NCBI RefSeq assembly: GCF_006539165.1
Contig: NZ_BJMM01000011.1
Span: 62,001 to 126,000, forward strand
Origin: Streptomyces cacaoi
GTDB taxonomy: Bacteria > Actinomycetota > Actinomycetes > Streptomycetales > Streptomycetaceae
DNA: 64,000 nucleotides
Reading direction: 5' to 3'
Shown here piece by piece: positions 18,661-26,507 of this stretch. A program made the translations under genes and the position numbers. The notes under the pieces are model-generated. The model saw only the letters and a program-made list of their open reading frames with translations, had not been told where the DNA came from and did no database searches. Positions within the stretch are counted from its first letter, which is position 1. Each line of letters opens with the position of its first letter.

Positions 18661-19068
18661 GCGGACGAGCCGGCCGGGCGGCCGCGGCGGGGTGCACGCA
18701 CCTCCGTCGAGGAAGGTCCGGGCTCCACAGGGCAGGATGGTGGGTAACACCCACCCGGGGTGACCCGCGGGAAAGTGCCACAGAAAGCAGACCGCCGGGA
18801 GACGTCCCAGGACGCTTCCCGGTAAGGGTGAAACGGTGGTGTAAGAGACCACCAGCGCCCAGGGTGACCTGGGCGGCTCGGTAAACCCCATCCGGAGCAA
18901 GGTCAAGAGGAGCCACACCGTGGCTCTGCGCGGATGTCCGAGGGCGGCCCGCCCGAGTCCGCGGGTAGACCGCACGAGGCCGGTGGCAACACCGGTCCCA
19001 GATGGATGGCCGCCTCCCCCGGCACAGCCCGGGGAGACAGAACCCGGCCTACAGGCCGACTCGTCCGC
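18661..19068 (+). ncRNA. rnpB: RNase P RNA (bacterial type A)
   Basis: Catalytic RNA of RNase P, which trims the 5' leaders of tRNA precursors. The P1 helix is perfect: GCGGACGAG at 18661-18669 pairs with CTCGTCCGC at 19060-19068. Conserved core blocks are easily read: GAGGAAGGTCCGGGCTCC with ACAGGGCA (CR I), GGAAAGTGCCACAGAAA (CR II/III), GGAGCAAGGTCAAG, GATGGATGGCCGCC, and ACAGAACCCGGCCTACAG near the 3' end (CR V). About 408 nt, normal for high-GC actinobacteria. Exact ends may differ by a few bases. Confidence 0.96.
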
Positions 19069-19524
19069 CCCCACCCGGGGCTTCACCCTGAAAACGACCT
19101 CTGACCAGCAACAGAGACTCTTCCCCGGCTTTCAGAGCGTTGCCGCTTCATACGGCTCGAAAGTCCCTCCCGAGTCCCCTCGGACAGAGCTGAAAGTCCC
19201 TGAAAAGTCCCAGCCGGACTCCGGCCTCCAGCCCTGACGGAAAGGGCCGGGCGCGACCTCCGGACGACTCGGCCATCGTGAGCTCGCAGGATCCGTGCAC
19301 GCCGAACCAACGCACGACGAGCCCGCCAGCGCTCATGCCGCGCCGTGCTGCACTGTCCCCCGCACCGGGTGAGAGCCCCTCAGGTGCCAGCCCCCTGCCG
19401 CGACTTGGCACACCCCGCCACGGCGATACCCCAACATCTTGCGACGTACGACCTCATCGTCGTATCGCCGCATGAGACCGCAGACTGAAGCCCGCAGAGA
19501 CCACGCGGGCGTAGGCTCTCCAGG
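19069..19524. other. Gene-empty region downstream of rnpB
   Basis: 456 bp without a credible ORF. Its composition is less GC-biased than the flanks, and it contains GAAAGTCCCT twice (around 19160 and 19191). Stop codons occur in all frames. Its last bases hold TAGGCT (19512-19517), the likely -10 for the MerR gene. No integrase remnant or attachment-site duplication could be recognised. Confidence 0.5.
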
Positions 19525-19920
19525 ATGCGGATAGGCGAGTTGTCCAGGCGTACGGGCGTGAGTCCGCGCTCGCTGCGGTACTACGAAGAGCAGGGTCTGC
19601 TGACCAGTTCACGCTCCGACGCGGGGCAGCGCCACTATTCCGATGCTGCGGTCCAACGCGTGTCACTCATTCGACAGTTGTTCGACGCGGGTATGTCCAG
19701 CAGGGTGATCGCGACTGTGCTGCCGTGTGTGGACGTCCCAGGTGATCTCGGCGTCGCCGAGGAGACGTTCGCGGCGATGATGCGCGAGCGCGACCGGATC
19801 GACGCCGACATCGCGCACCTGGTCGAGACCCGGGATGCACTCGACGTGCTGATCCGGGCCAACAGTCGGCACCGGGCTGAGCTGTCCACGGCCTCGGAAG
19901 CGGTGGCGCAGTCGACCTGA
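19525..19920 (+). CDS. MerR-family transcriptional regulator
   Basis: 131-aa dimeric regulator. The N-terminal winged helix MRIGELSRRTGVSPRSLRYYEEQGLL, then a second wing around GQRHYSD, then a long coiled-coil dimer helix (AAMMRERDRIDADIAHLVETRDALD), is textbook MerR. No metal-type Cys cluster follows, so the effector is probably an organic compound or redox-independent. No Shine-Dalgarno; TAGGCT lies 7 nt before ATG, predicting a leaderless mRNA. It precedes the oxidoreductase gene on the same strand by 105 bp, and an inverted repeat between them is its probable operator. Confidence 0.9.
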   Translation: MRIGELSRRTGVSPRSLRYYEEQGLLTSSRSDAGQRHYSDAAVQRVSLIRQLFDAGMSSRVIATVLPCVDVPGDLGVAEETFAAMMRERDRIDADIAHLVETRDALDVLIRANSRHRAELSTASEAVAQST

Positions 19921-19949
19921 TGCTGTGAGCTGCGTCTCAGCCGGTTGCC

Positions 19950-19974
19950 CCTCACATCAATGTCAAAGGTGAGG
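19950..19974. promoter_or_regulatory. Inverted repeat, candidate MerR operator
   Basis: CCTCAC and GTGAGG, 13 bp apart, lie between the MerR gene and the oxidoreductase gene. MerR proteins usually bind short dyads of this sort in a stretched promoter spacer. No good -35/-10 pair is obvious around it, so this is a weak call. Confidence 0.4.
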
Positions 19975-20025
19975 ATGGCGCCAACGCCGGAATCACCGGG
20001 TCGGTCATACGAGAGGCGGCGGAAG

Positions 20026-20949
20026 ATGGGGCAGGTGTGGGGGTTCGGCAGGTATGGCGGGCCCGAGGTGCAAGAGTTCTTCGATCGTCCCGATCCCGTC
20101 CCCGGTCGCGGCGAGGTGCTGATCCAGGTCGACGTCGCCGGCGTGAATCCCCTCGACCACTTTCTGCGCTCGGGTCTGGTCGACGGGCTCGACGGCGGGC
20201 GTCCGTTTCCCCGCGTGCTGGGCATGGAGGCAGCCGGAACCGTTCTCGCCCGGGGCGAGGACGTCGACGGGCTCGATGTGGGTGACGCGGTCTTCGGCTT
20301 CGCACTCACCGGTGGCGGCACCTACGCCGAGACGACGGTGCTGTCCGCGCCGAACACCGCGCGCATCCCGGAGGGCCTGTCCGCGACCGTGGCGGCAACG
20401 CTGCCGGTAGCCGGGACGACCGCGGTGGACGTGCTCGACCAGCTCGGCCTCCCGGCCGGTGCCACGATCCTGGTCAACGGAGTCGGGGGCGGGGTCGGCC
20501 GCACCGTGGCCCGGCTGGCCATCGGGCGCGAGCTGCGTGTGATCGGCACCGGAAGTACCGCCAAACGCGAGCACGCCGAGGCCGTCGGGGTGCGGTTCAT
20601 CGACTACACCGCCGAGGACGTCTCCGCCGCGGCACGCGAGCTGGTTCCGGACGGCTTCGACGGAATCGTCGACCTGGCCGGAGGCCCCTCGCTGCGGACA
20701 GTCGCTCCGCTGGCCCGGGACCCCCGCAACGTCATCGCCGTGGGCGATATGTCCGTGCACGATCTCGGTGGGCGTTTCGTCGAGCGTCACGTCGACCGCG
20801 AGAACCTGGAGCGGTCGGCCCGGCTGGCCCTCGACGGACAACTCGCACCCGTCATCACCGCAGTCCATCCGCTCTCCGACGCCCCGGCCGCCCTCGCCAC
20901 CGTCGAGAACGGCCACACCTCGGGCAAGGTCGTCATCAAGGTGGCATGA
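20026..20949 (+). CDS. Quinone oxidoreductase-like MDR protein
   Basis: NADPH-dependent oxidoreductase of the zinc-free medium-chain family (307 aa). ATG 20026 follows GAGGCGG; the frame extends 81 bp upstream without support. Features: MGQVWGFGRYGGPEVQEFFDRP, VDVAGVNPLDHFLRSG, the cofactor loop LVNGVGGGVGRTVARLAIG (GGGVG replacing GGVG), FDGIVDLAGG, and SGKVVIKV at the C-terminus. No zinc-ligand Cys or His are present. Likely regulated by the MerR protein upstream; a carbonyl or quinone detoxification role is inferred from that pairing. Confidence 0.87.
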   Translation: MGQVWGFGRYGGPEVQEFFDRPDPVPGRGEVLIQVDVAGVNPLDHFLRSGLVDGLDGGRPFPRVLGMEAAGTVLARGEDVDGLDVGDAVFGFALTGGGTYAETTVLSAPNTARIPEGLSATVAATLPVAGTTAVDVLDQLGLPAGATILVNGVGGGVGRTVARLAIGRELRVIGTGSTAKREHAEAVGVRFIDYTAEDVSAAARELVPDGFDGIVDLAGGPSLRTVAPLARDPRNVIAVGDMSVHDLGGRFVERHVDRENLERSARLALDGQLAPVITAVHPLSDAPAALATVENGHTSGKVVIKVA

Positions 20950-21261
20950 GAAGTGCCCGGCCGTCCGACGCCGGCGACCGTCCCTTGCGGACCGACGAGA
21001 TCCCCTGGTCAGCGCACCATCGACTGAGCGCGTTCAGGCGTACGTCGACTTGGTCCGGCGTGCGCCGTCTTCAGCGCAGCTCGCGCCGGGCTGCCTCAAC
21101 CCCCGGCCGCCTTACGGGGAATGAACGAGTGGCCCCGTCGATTCGCGCGTCTCGTCCGCCCCTCACCGCCCCGACAGCCGTGCACGCTCCCGCACGGGAC
21201 CGCCCGCCGCCGGGGACGGGTGCGGAGGGGTTTGGTCACCGCCTTGCCCGCGGTGGGCCCG
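20950..21261. other. Intergenic region between convergent genes, no gene seen
   Basis: 312 bp between the oxidoreductase stop (plus) and the sulfotransferase stop (minus). I see no ORF with good coding character, no tRNA-like fold and no tandem repeat; short GC-rich stems near 21190-21230 could terminate transcription. Confidence 0.4.
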
Positions 21262-21945
21262 TCAGCTCGGGTCGTGTGCCGCGGCGAGCGCCCGCTGCCG
21301 TTCGGCGAGCAGCTGCCGGGTGAGCTCCTGGAAGCCGGCGGCCTCGTTGATGCGGGGGAACTCCTCGTCGGGTACCGGCACGTCGAGGAATTCGCACAAC
21401 GGCTCCCATCCCTCGCTCACTTGGAAGACCAGCAGCCGTTCGGCCGGCACGGTGGCCTTCACTTCCTCGATGTGCCGGTTGAAGGTCTCGACGGCCTCGC
21501 GCTCGTCCATCTCGCTCAGCAGCCGGTCGCTGCCGACGTCCATGACGCGGGGCAGCAGTTCCTCGGTCAGGAACCGGTGGAAGGCGACGGCTTCCGGGTC
21601 GTCGCCCTGGGGCCGGGGGCGGTTCTCGCTGAAGATCGTGCGCTGGGTGCTCTCGTACCACCGGTGCGGGTCCCGCACGGTCAGCACGACCTTGGCTTCC
21701 GGCCACGCCTCCATCAGCTCGCGCCAGAAGACGCAGCCGGGGAAGTCGACCGTCGCCCGGTAGCCCTCGAAGACCCGCCGCACATCCACGGGGTCCTGGG
21801 CGAGCGCCTCCTGCCACAGCGGCATCTGCCGTGGGTTCGTGATCACTTCGGCCATGTGGTGACAGGGGTCGAAACCGAGCCTCTTGAGTGCTGCTTGCAT
21901 CGACAACGTGCCGGTGCGGCCGTATCCGGCGCCAATCACGTCCAT
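21262..21945 (-). CDS. Sulfotransferase family protein
   Basis: PAPS-dependent sulfotransferase-like protein of 227 aa. The 5'-phosphosulfate loop is GAGYGRTGTLSMQAAL at residues 5-20, and the 3'-phosphate-binding region is KVVLTVRDPHRWYEST. The C-terminal half contains the substrate helix and VFQVSEGWEPLCEFLDVPVPDEEFPRIN, typical of the Sulfotransfer_4-type group found in actinobacteria and eukaryotes. ATG 21945 follows GAGGGGACGACGAGC; the longer frame upstream lacks support. Acceptor unknown. Confidence 0.85.
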   Translation of the reverse strand: MDVIGAGYGRTGTLSMQAALKRLGFDPCHHMAEVITNPRQMPLWQEALAQDPVDVRRVFEGYRATVDFPGCVFWRELMEAWPEAKVVLTVRDPHRWYESTQRTIFSENRPRPQGDDPEAVAFHRFLTEELLPRVMDVGSDRLLSEMDEREAVETFNRHIEEVKATVPAERLLVFQVSEGWEPLCEFLDVPVPDEEFPRINEAAGFQELTRQLLAERQRALAAAHDPS

Positions 21946-22203
21946 GCTCGTCGTCCCCTCCCATACGGTGACACTTCCGCGTGCGAACTGGACACTACGT
22001 CGCAGAGGACGGGGCGAGAAGGCCGCCTGACCTGGCTCCCGTACCGCTCCGGCCACCGTCCCGCGGCCGGAATCACACGCGGTCGGCGGCGTCCGCAACC
22101 CGTGGGAGACGGCGGGCGGAGCCGCTGTCGGGGTCACCGGGATTCCCGGGGTCTCCGGGGCTGTCGGGGCTGACGGGGCCGCCGGGGCTGTCGGGCTTCC
22201 GGG

Positions 22204-23136
22204 TCAGTCGCTTCCGTTGAGGAAATTGGACAGCGCGGCGGTGACGGCGTCGGGGTGTTCGTCCGGGATGAAGTGGCCCGCGTCCGGCACGACGGTCCCG
22301 GTGACGTTGTCGGCCCACGGGCTGAGGGAGGCCGCCATGTCGGGGATGGATCCGTGGCTGCTGGAGATCCCGAGGACCGGCACCGTCAAGTGGCGCTGTT
22401 CCAGGGCCTCGTGGTTCTTCTGCGCGGACGCGGCGGCGTGCCGGTAGTAGGCCAGGCAGGCGGGGAGTCCGCCGTCGGCGGCGAGGGCCGCGGCGTAGTG
22501 CCCGGTCTCGGCGTCGTCGAAGGTGCCGGGCGCGAGGGCCTTGGCGTCCAGGAACCAGCCGACGTACTCGCGTTCCCGGCCCGTGAGCAGTGTTTCGGGC
22601 AGGTCGGGCACGAGGTGGAAGACGAAATGCCAGGTCTTCCAGGCCGCCTGCGGATCGGTGGGGACGGCGTCGGGGAGGGTGATGCCCGGAATGCCGGCGT
22701 CGAGCAGGGCGAGACCGTGCAGCCGGCTCTCGTACTTCAGGGCGAGGGAGAAGGCGACCCAGGCACCGATGTCGTGGGCGACCAGCCAGTACGTCGGCAC
22801 TCCGAGCGCCCGCACCGCGGCGTGGACGTATGCGGCGACCGTGTGCGTGTCGTAGCTGCCGTCGGGGCGTTCGGAGTGGCCCTGGCCCGGCAGGTCGATC
22901 GCGACGACGTGGAAGCGGTCGGCCAGGCCGGGCATCACCTTCCGCCATGCCCACCAGGTCTGGGGGAAGCCGGCGAGCAGCACGACGGCCGGGCCGTCGG
23001 GCCGGCCGCCCTCGACCGCGTGCAGGCGGACACCGTCCGCGTCGACCCAGCGGTGGGTGAAGCCGGCCAGGTCGTGCAGTGGCAGATCGCGGACCGGGTT
23101 GTCGGGGGCGTGGGCGGTGGTTCCCGGCTCGGTCAT
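22204..23136 (-). CDS. Alpha/beta hydrolase, epoxide-hydrolase-like
   Basis: 310-aa hydrolase. ATG 23136 follows GGAGGAG. Motifs: LAGFPQTWWAW carries the HGFP-like oxyanion loop with Ala-Gly in place of His-Gly; the nucleophile elbow is VAHDIGAWVA with Asp, as in epoxide hydrolases and haloalkane dehalogenases; the cap domain has the paired Tyr regions; the final His is in AGHFIPDEHP. Cytosolic. Its promoter contains a long inverted repeat, so expression is probably switched by a repressor encoded elsewhere. A run of degenerate CCGGGGCTG nonamers follows the stop codon. Confidence 0.87.
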   Translation of the reverse strand: MTEPGTTAHAPDNPVRDLPLHDLAGFTHRWVDADGVRLHAVEGGRPDGPAVVLLAGFPQTWWAWRKVMPGLADRFHVVAIDLPGQGHSERPDGSYDTHTVAAYVHAAVRALGVPTYWLVAHDIGAWVAFSLALKYESRLHGLALLDAGIPGITLPDAVPTDPQAAWKTWHFVFHLVPDLPETLLTGREREYVGWFLDAKALAPGTFDDAETGHYAAALAADGGLPACLAYYRHAAASAQKNHEALEQRHLTVPVLGISSSHGSIPDMAASLSPWADNVTGTVVPDAGHFIPDEHPDAVTAALSNFLNGSD

Positions 23137-23262
23137 GGTTCTCCTCCGTCGCTGTCGGGTCCGTCGGTATCGGTGGGGCCGGTCCGGTGTGCCGGCCGGG
23201 CGGGGCGCGCGAGCGCGGTGGACACCGGGAGAGCGGCGCCCGTGTGCGTGCGTACTGCCTAC

Positions 23263-23313
23263 ACGCTAGCCATCCTGGATCGATCGGTCAAAGATAAGTC
23301 GGCCGATCGATCC
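23263..23313 (-). promoter_or_regulatory. Promoter of the epoxide-hydrolase-like gene with an 11-bp inverted repeat
   Basis: On the minus strand TTGACC (complement of 23286-23291) and TAGCGT (complement of 23263-23268) are 17 bp apart, an almost ideal streptomycete vegetative promoter. GGATCGATCGG (23277-23287) and CCGATCGATCC (23303-23313) form a perfect inverted repeat with a 15-bp centre. One arm fills the -35/-10 spacer and the other lies just upstream of the -35, so a bound dimer would block polymerase. Confidence 0.8.
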
Positions 23314-23471
23314 GGGGACGCCAGGGGGGCGACGGAGACCGGCGCTCGGCGCCCGGAGCCCTCGCTGCCCCTCCAGCCGCGTGCCCGGAGAACCCGCATT
23401 CCCCTTGCCGTCCGGGCCCGTGACCGCAAGGCTTTCGGGTCCCTGCTCCACTTCCGCCCAGGAGGCTCCCG

Positions 23472-24044
23472 GTGATGACCTGGCGTCGGCTCGCCGAGCA
23501 CGACTTCCCGCTGCTGAAGTCCTGGCTGGAGCAGCCGCACGTGGCCCGCTGGTGGAACCACGAGACCTCGGCGGAGGCGGTGGCACGGGACTTCGGCCCC
23601 GCCGCCAGGGGCGAGGAGCCCTCGGAGGACCTCCTCGTCCACCTCGGCAGCAGCCCCCTCGGCCTGGTCCAGCGTTGCCGGCTGTCCGACTACCCGGCGT
23701 ATCTGGCCGAACTCGCCGTCCTGACCGAGGTTCCCGCCGGTGCGATGACCGTCGACTACCTGATCGGTGACCCGGAACGGGTCGGCCGAGGGCTCGGCCC
23801 GCGGATGATCCGGTCGGTGGTGCGGGCGACCTGGCACGACCATCCCGGCGCCCCCTGCGTCCTGGTGCCGGTGCCGGCGGCCAACCGGGCATCCTGGCGC
23901 GCGCTGGAGAAGGCCGGACTGCGCCGGATCGCCGAGGGCGACCTGGAGCCGGACAACCCCGTCGACGACCGCGCCCACTACCTCTACCGCGTCGACCGGC
24001 CGGCCACGCCGGAGCAGGAGCGGGACGGACGCCGGACCGGGTAG
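23472..24044 (+). CDS. GNAT acetyltransferase, AAC(6')-like
   Basis: Acetyl-CoA-dependent N-acetyltransferase of about 190 aa. AGGAGG precedes GTG 23472 and the adjacent ATG 23475. Sequence features follow the aminoglycoside 6'-N-acetyltransferase pattern: LAEHDFPLLKSWLEQPHVARWW, then VDYLIGDPERVGRGLGPRMIRSVV (acetyl-CoA pyrophosphate loop R/G-x-G-x-G/A) and ANRASWRALEKAGLRRI. Resemblance does not prove drug modification; siderophore- or lysine-acetylating relatives share this layout. A strong hairpin follows. Confidence 0.82.
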   Translation: MMTWRRLAEHDFPLLKSWLEQPHVARWWNHETSAEAVARDFGPAARGEEPSEDLLVHLGSSPLGLVQRCRLSDYPAYLAELAVLTEVPAGAMTVDYLIGDPERVGRGLGPRMIRSVVRATWHDHPGAPCVLVPVPAANRASWRALEKAGLRRIAEGDLEPDNPVDDRAHYLYRVDRPATPEQERDGRRTG

Positions 24045-24064
24045 CGCAGATGCAGGGCACGGCG

Positions 24065-24103
24065 GCCCGCCCGGCCGGAAGCGCGAGGCCGGTCCGGGCG
24101 GGC
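24065..24103. terminator. Hairpin terminator between convergent genes
   Basis: GCCCGCCCGG (24065-24074) pairs with CCGGGCGGGC (24094-24103), with an inner CCGG/CCGG extension. It sits between the acetyltransferase (plus) and the TauE gene (minus). Confidence 0.65.
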
Positions 24104-24115
24104 GGCGTGGCCCGC

Positions 24116-24916
24116 TCAGCCCGTGATGGCGACCGTGGTCGCGGCGGCCACGAGCAGGGCGATGTACGTCCAGGCGTGCAGCGCGTCGGGGATGCGGGGC
24201 GGATTTCTGCGCAGCACGACGATGACCGGGATCGCGCCCACCATCAGCGCAAGGGCCGAGACGACGTCCACGGAGCCGACGAGGCCGGCGGACGAGGACG
24301 CCATGCCGCCGCGGGAGAGCAGCGAGACGGCCAGCGCCGGGGCGGCGATCGCGACGGTCAGCGGGTTCGCGAGGGAGGTGGCGACGGTCATGCTGAGCCC
24401 GCTGCGCCGCATCATCGGGACGGTCATCACGCTGCCGCCGACGCCGAAGAACGCGGCGATGGTGCCGATCGGCCCGCCGACCCAGTCCCCCCACGCACCG
24501 CCCGGGGACGCCCCCCGCTCCGCACCGGCCCCGGCCGCTCGGACAAAACCGGGACGCAGCAGCAGATCCAGCACGGTCACACCGACGTAGGCGACGAACC
24601 CCCAGCGCAGCAGCAGGTCCGGGGCGAACCGTGCGCCCAGGGCGCCGATCGCCCCGCCCACGCCGAGCAGGACGAACAGCACCCGCCGCCCCCGGAGCCT
24701 CGCCAGCACGTCCCGCCGCGTCGCCGTGGTCGCGACGACCGCGTTCACCAGCATCACCAGCGCGGACGTCGCCGTCGCGACGCGCAGCGCGTCACCGCCG
24801 AGCGCGATGTCGACCACGGCGATCACCGGGACGGTGACGAACCCGCCGCCGAAACCGAACAGCACGGTCGTCACACCGACGGCCAGACCGACCACGAGAA
24901 GAAGAACAACACTCAC
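24116..24916 (-). CDS. TauE/SafE-family anion exporter
   Basis: Membrane permease of about 266 aa with seven to eight helices, thought in its family to export sulfite or organosulfonates. The two repeat signatures are visible: GVTTVLFGFGGGFVTVPVI in the first half and GTIAAFFGVGGSVMTVPMMRRSGLS in the second. The start is uncertain. GTG 24916 fits the usual N-terminus (SVVLLLVVGLA), but its GGAGGA lies directly against the codon; ATG 24943 and GTG 24934 are in-frame alternatives. It diverges from an AraC regulator with 83 bp between them, so that regulator probably controls it. Confidence 0.85.
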   Translation of the reverse strand: MSVVLLLVVGLAVGVTTVLFGFGGGFVTVPVIAVVDIALGGDALRVATATSALVMLVNAVVATTATRRDVLARLRGRRVLFVLLGVGGAIGALGARFAPDLLLRWGFVAYVGVTVLDLLLRPGFVRAAGAGAERGASPGGAWGDWVGGPIGTIAAFFGVGGSVMTVPMMRRSGLSMTVATSLANPLTVAIAAPALAVSLLSRGGMASSSAGLVGSVDVVSALALMVGAIPVIVVLRRNPPRIPDALHAWTYIALLVAAATTVAITG

Positions 24917-24999
24917 TCCTCCATCCCAGGTCACCAGCCCCATGGCGGACAAGCGAGCCTCTGACGAATCCTTTCGAGAGTTCGCCATACCCTGGGCGC

Positions 25000-25764
25000 A
25001 TGCGCAACGTCTCGCTGGACGACGTCGACCACCTCCCCGTCGACGTGCTCCCCATCGGCACGGACTATCCCCCCGGCTATCTGCTGCCCCGCCACAGCCA
25101 CCGCCGCGCACAGCTGCTGTACGGCGCCAGCGGCACCATGCTGGTCGAGACCGACGACGGCTCCTGGACCGTGCCCACCGACCGCGCCGTACTGATCCCG
25201 CCCGGCACCGCACACGAGGTGCACATGCTCTCCGTCTCGACCTGGAGCCTGTACATCGAGCCCGACGCCGTGCCGTGGTGGCCGGCCCGCTGCACCGTCG
25301 TCGACATCGGCCCGCTGCTGCGCGAACTGCTGCGCGCGGCCAACGAACTCCCCGCCGACTACGACGTGGACGGGCGGGACGGCGCCGTCACCCGTCTCGC
25401 GCTGTACGAACTCCGCCGGCTCAGCCCGCTCCCCACCGCGATCTCCCTGCCGCGGAACGAGCCCTACCGCTCGCTGTGCCGCGCCTATCTGGCCGCCCCC
25501 GACGTGTCCGTGACCAACGACGACTGGGCGCGCACCGCCGCCACGAGCACCCGGTCCCTCGACCGGCACTTCCGGGCCGAGACCGGCAGCAGCCCCGCGG
25601 CCTGGCGCGCCAAGGCCCGGCTGCTCGCCGGCCTGCCCCTGCTCCAGACCATGACCGTCACCCAGGTCGCGGCCCACCTCGGCTACGCGTCCCCGGCCGC
25701 CTTCACCGCCGCCTTCACCCGCACCTTCCACACCCCGCCCTCCGCGTTCACGCGCGGGGGCTGA
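25000..25764 (+). CDS. AraC-family regulator with cupin sensor domain
   Basis: 254-aa regulator. The N-terminal half is an AraC-type cupin (PPGYLLPRHSHRRAQLLYGASGTMLVETDDGSWTVPT with ILIPPGTAHEVHM-like end), the C-terminal third has two helix-turn-helices (DWARTAATSTRSLDRHFRAETGSSPAAW and VTQVAAHLGYASPAAFTAAFTRTF). No ribosome site is seen; TACCCT (24988-24993) lies 6 nt before ATG, predicting leaderless mRNA. Likely regulates the divergent TauE exporter, possibly sensing the exported compound. Confidence 0.9.
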   Translation: MRNVSLDDVDHLPVDVLPIGTDYPPGYLLPRHSHRRAQLLYGASGTMLVETDDGSWTVPTDRAVLIPPGTAHEVHMLSVSTWSLYIEPDAVPWWPARCTVVDIGPLLRELLRAANELPADYDVDGRDGAVTRLALYELRRLSPLPTAISLPRNEPYRSLCRAYLAAPDVSVTNDDWARTAATSTRSLDRHFRAETGSSPAAWRAKARLLAGLPLLQTMTVTQVAAHLGYASPAAFTAAFTRTFHTPPSAFTRGG

Positions 25765-25816
25765 ACCCTGCCCGCCGCGCGGCGCGTGCCCGCCGCGGGG
25801 CGCGGCGGAAGCGCGG

Positions 25817-26416
25817 TCACTGCTCCAGGGCGCGTGCGAGCGCGCGGCGGGCCCGGTGCACGGCCGCCCGGTCGTGCTGGAGCTGCATGGCCGCGTTCAG
25901 GGCCAGTCCGGCGGCGACGATCTCGAACAGCGCCTGGTCGACGTCGAATCCGGCACGCAGCTCGCCGTTCTCCACCGCCGCGGTCAGGTCGGTCCGCAGC
26001 TGTCCCCGCCAGCGCGACCAGACTTCGGCGACCGCGTCGCGGACCCGGCCGGGGCGGCCGTCGTACTCGGAGAGCGCCGCGGTCATCAGACAGCCGCCGG
26101 GCAGGAGGGGTTTCTCCAGATAGTCCACGGAGTTGGCGCACACGGCGTTCAGCCGTCGCAGGCCGGGCGGCTCGGCCAGCGCGGGCTCGACCACCCGGTG
26201 CCAGAAGTCCACGAACGCCTTGTCCAGCGTGGAGATCTGGAGCGTCTCCTTGGTGCCGAAGTGCTTGTGCACCCCGGACTTGCTCATCTCCAGCTCATCC
26301 GCGAGCCGTCCGATGGTGATCCCGTCCAGCCCCTCCTCGGAGGCGATCTCGGCCGCACGGCCCAGGATCCGGCTCCGGGTGGCCCGCGCTTCGGCCGCTG
26401 AGCGTCGTGGTGACAT
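25817..26416 (-). CDS. TetR-family repressor (TetR_C_6-like)
   Basis: 199-aa repressor. RSRILGRAAEIASEEGLDGITIGRLADELEMSKSGVHKHFGTKETLQ is the DNA-binding domain; the ligand domain contains LPGGCLMTAALSEYDGRPG, a motif of the branch often called TetR_C_6/16. ATG 26416 is chosen over an upstream ATG because TATGCT (complement of 26423-26428) ends 6 nt before it, predicting a leaderless transcript. Two operator copies lie in the 91-bp gap to the divergent metallo-hydrolase gene, which is therefore the probable target. Confidence 0.9.
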   Translation of the reverse strand: MSPRRSAAEARATRSRILGRAAEIASEEGLDGITIGRLADELEMSKSGVHKHFGTKETLQISTLDKAFVDFWHRVVEPALAEPPGLRRLNAVCANSVDYLEKPLLPGGCLMTAALSEYDGRPGRVRDAVAEVWSRWRGQLRTDLTAAVENGELRAGFDVDQALFEIVAAGLALNAAMQLQHDRAAVHRARRALARALEQ

Positions 26417-26427
26417 GCGCCAAGCAT

Positions 26428-26476
26428 AGCGCACGACCGTTCGCTATTGCTTTAGAGAACGACCGTGCGCTAAGTT
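26428..26476. promoter_or_regulatory. Two TetR operators overlapping divergent promoters
   Basis: AGCGCACGACCGTTCGCT (26428-26445) and AGAGAACGACCGTGCGCT (26454-26471) are two copies of the dyad AGCGnACGnnCGTnCGCT, 26 bp apart centre to centre. The first abuts the TATGCT -10 of the repressor gene. The second fills the spacer of a rightward promoter, TTGCTT (26447-26452), 18 bp, TAAGTT (26471-26476). Confidence 0.82.
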
Positions 26477-26507
26477 CCGTGGCACTCACCGAACGAAGGA
26501 GTGCGAC

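Noticed and set aside
19069..19524. Attachment site of an integrated element next to rnpB
   Set aside because: No integrase gene and no second copy of the rnpB 3' end found by eye; kept only as a weak island hypothesis.
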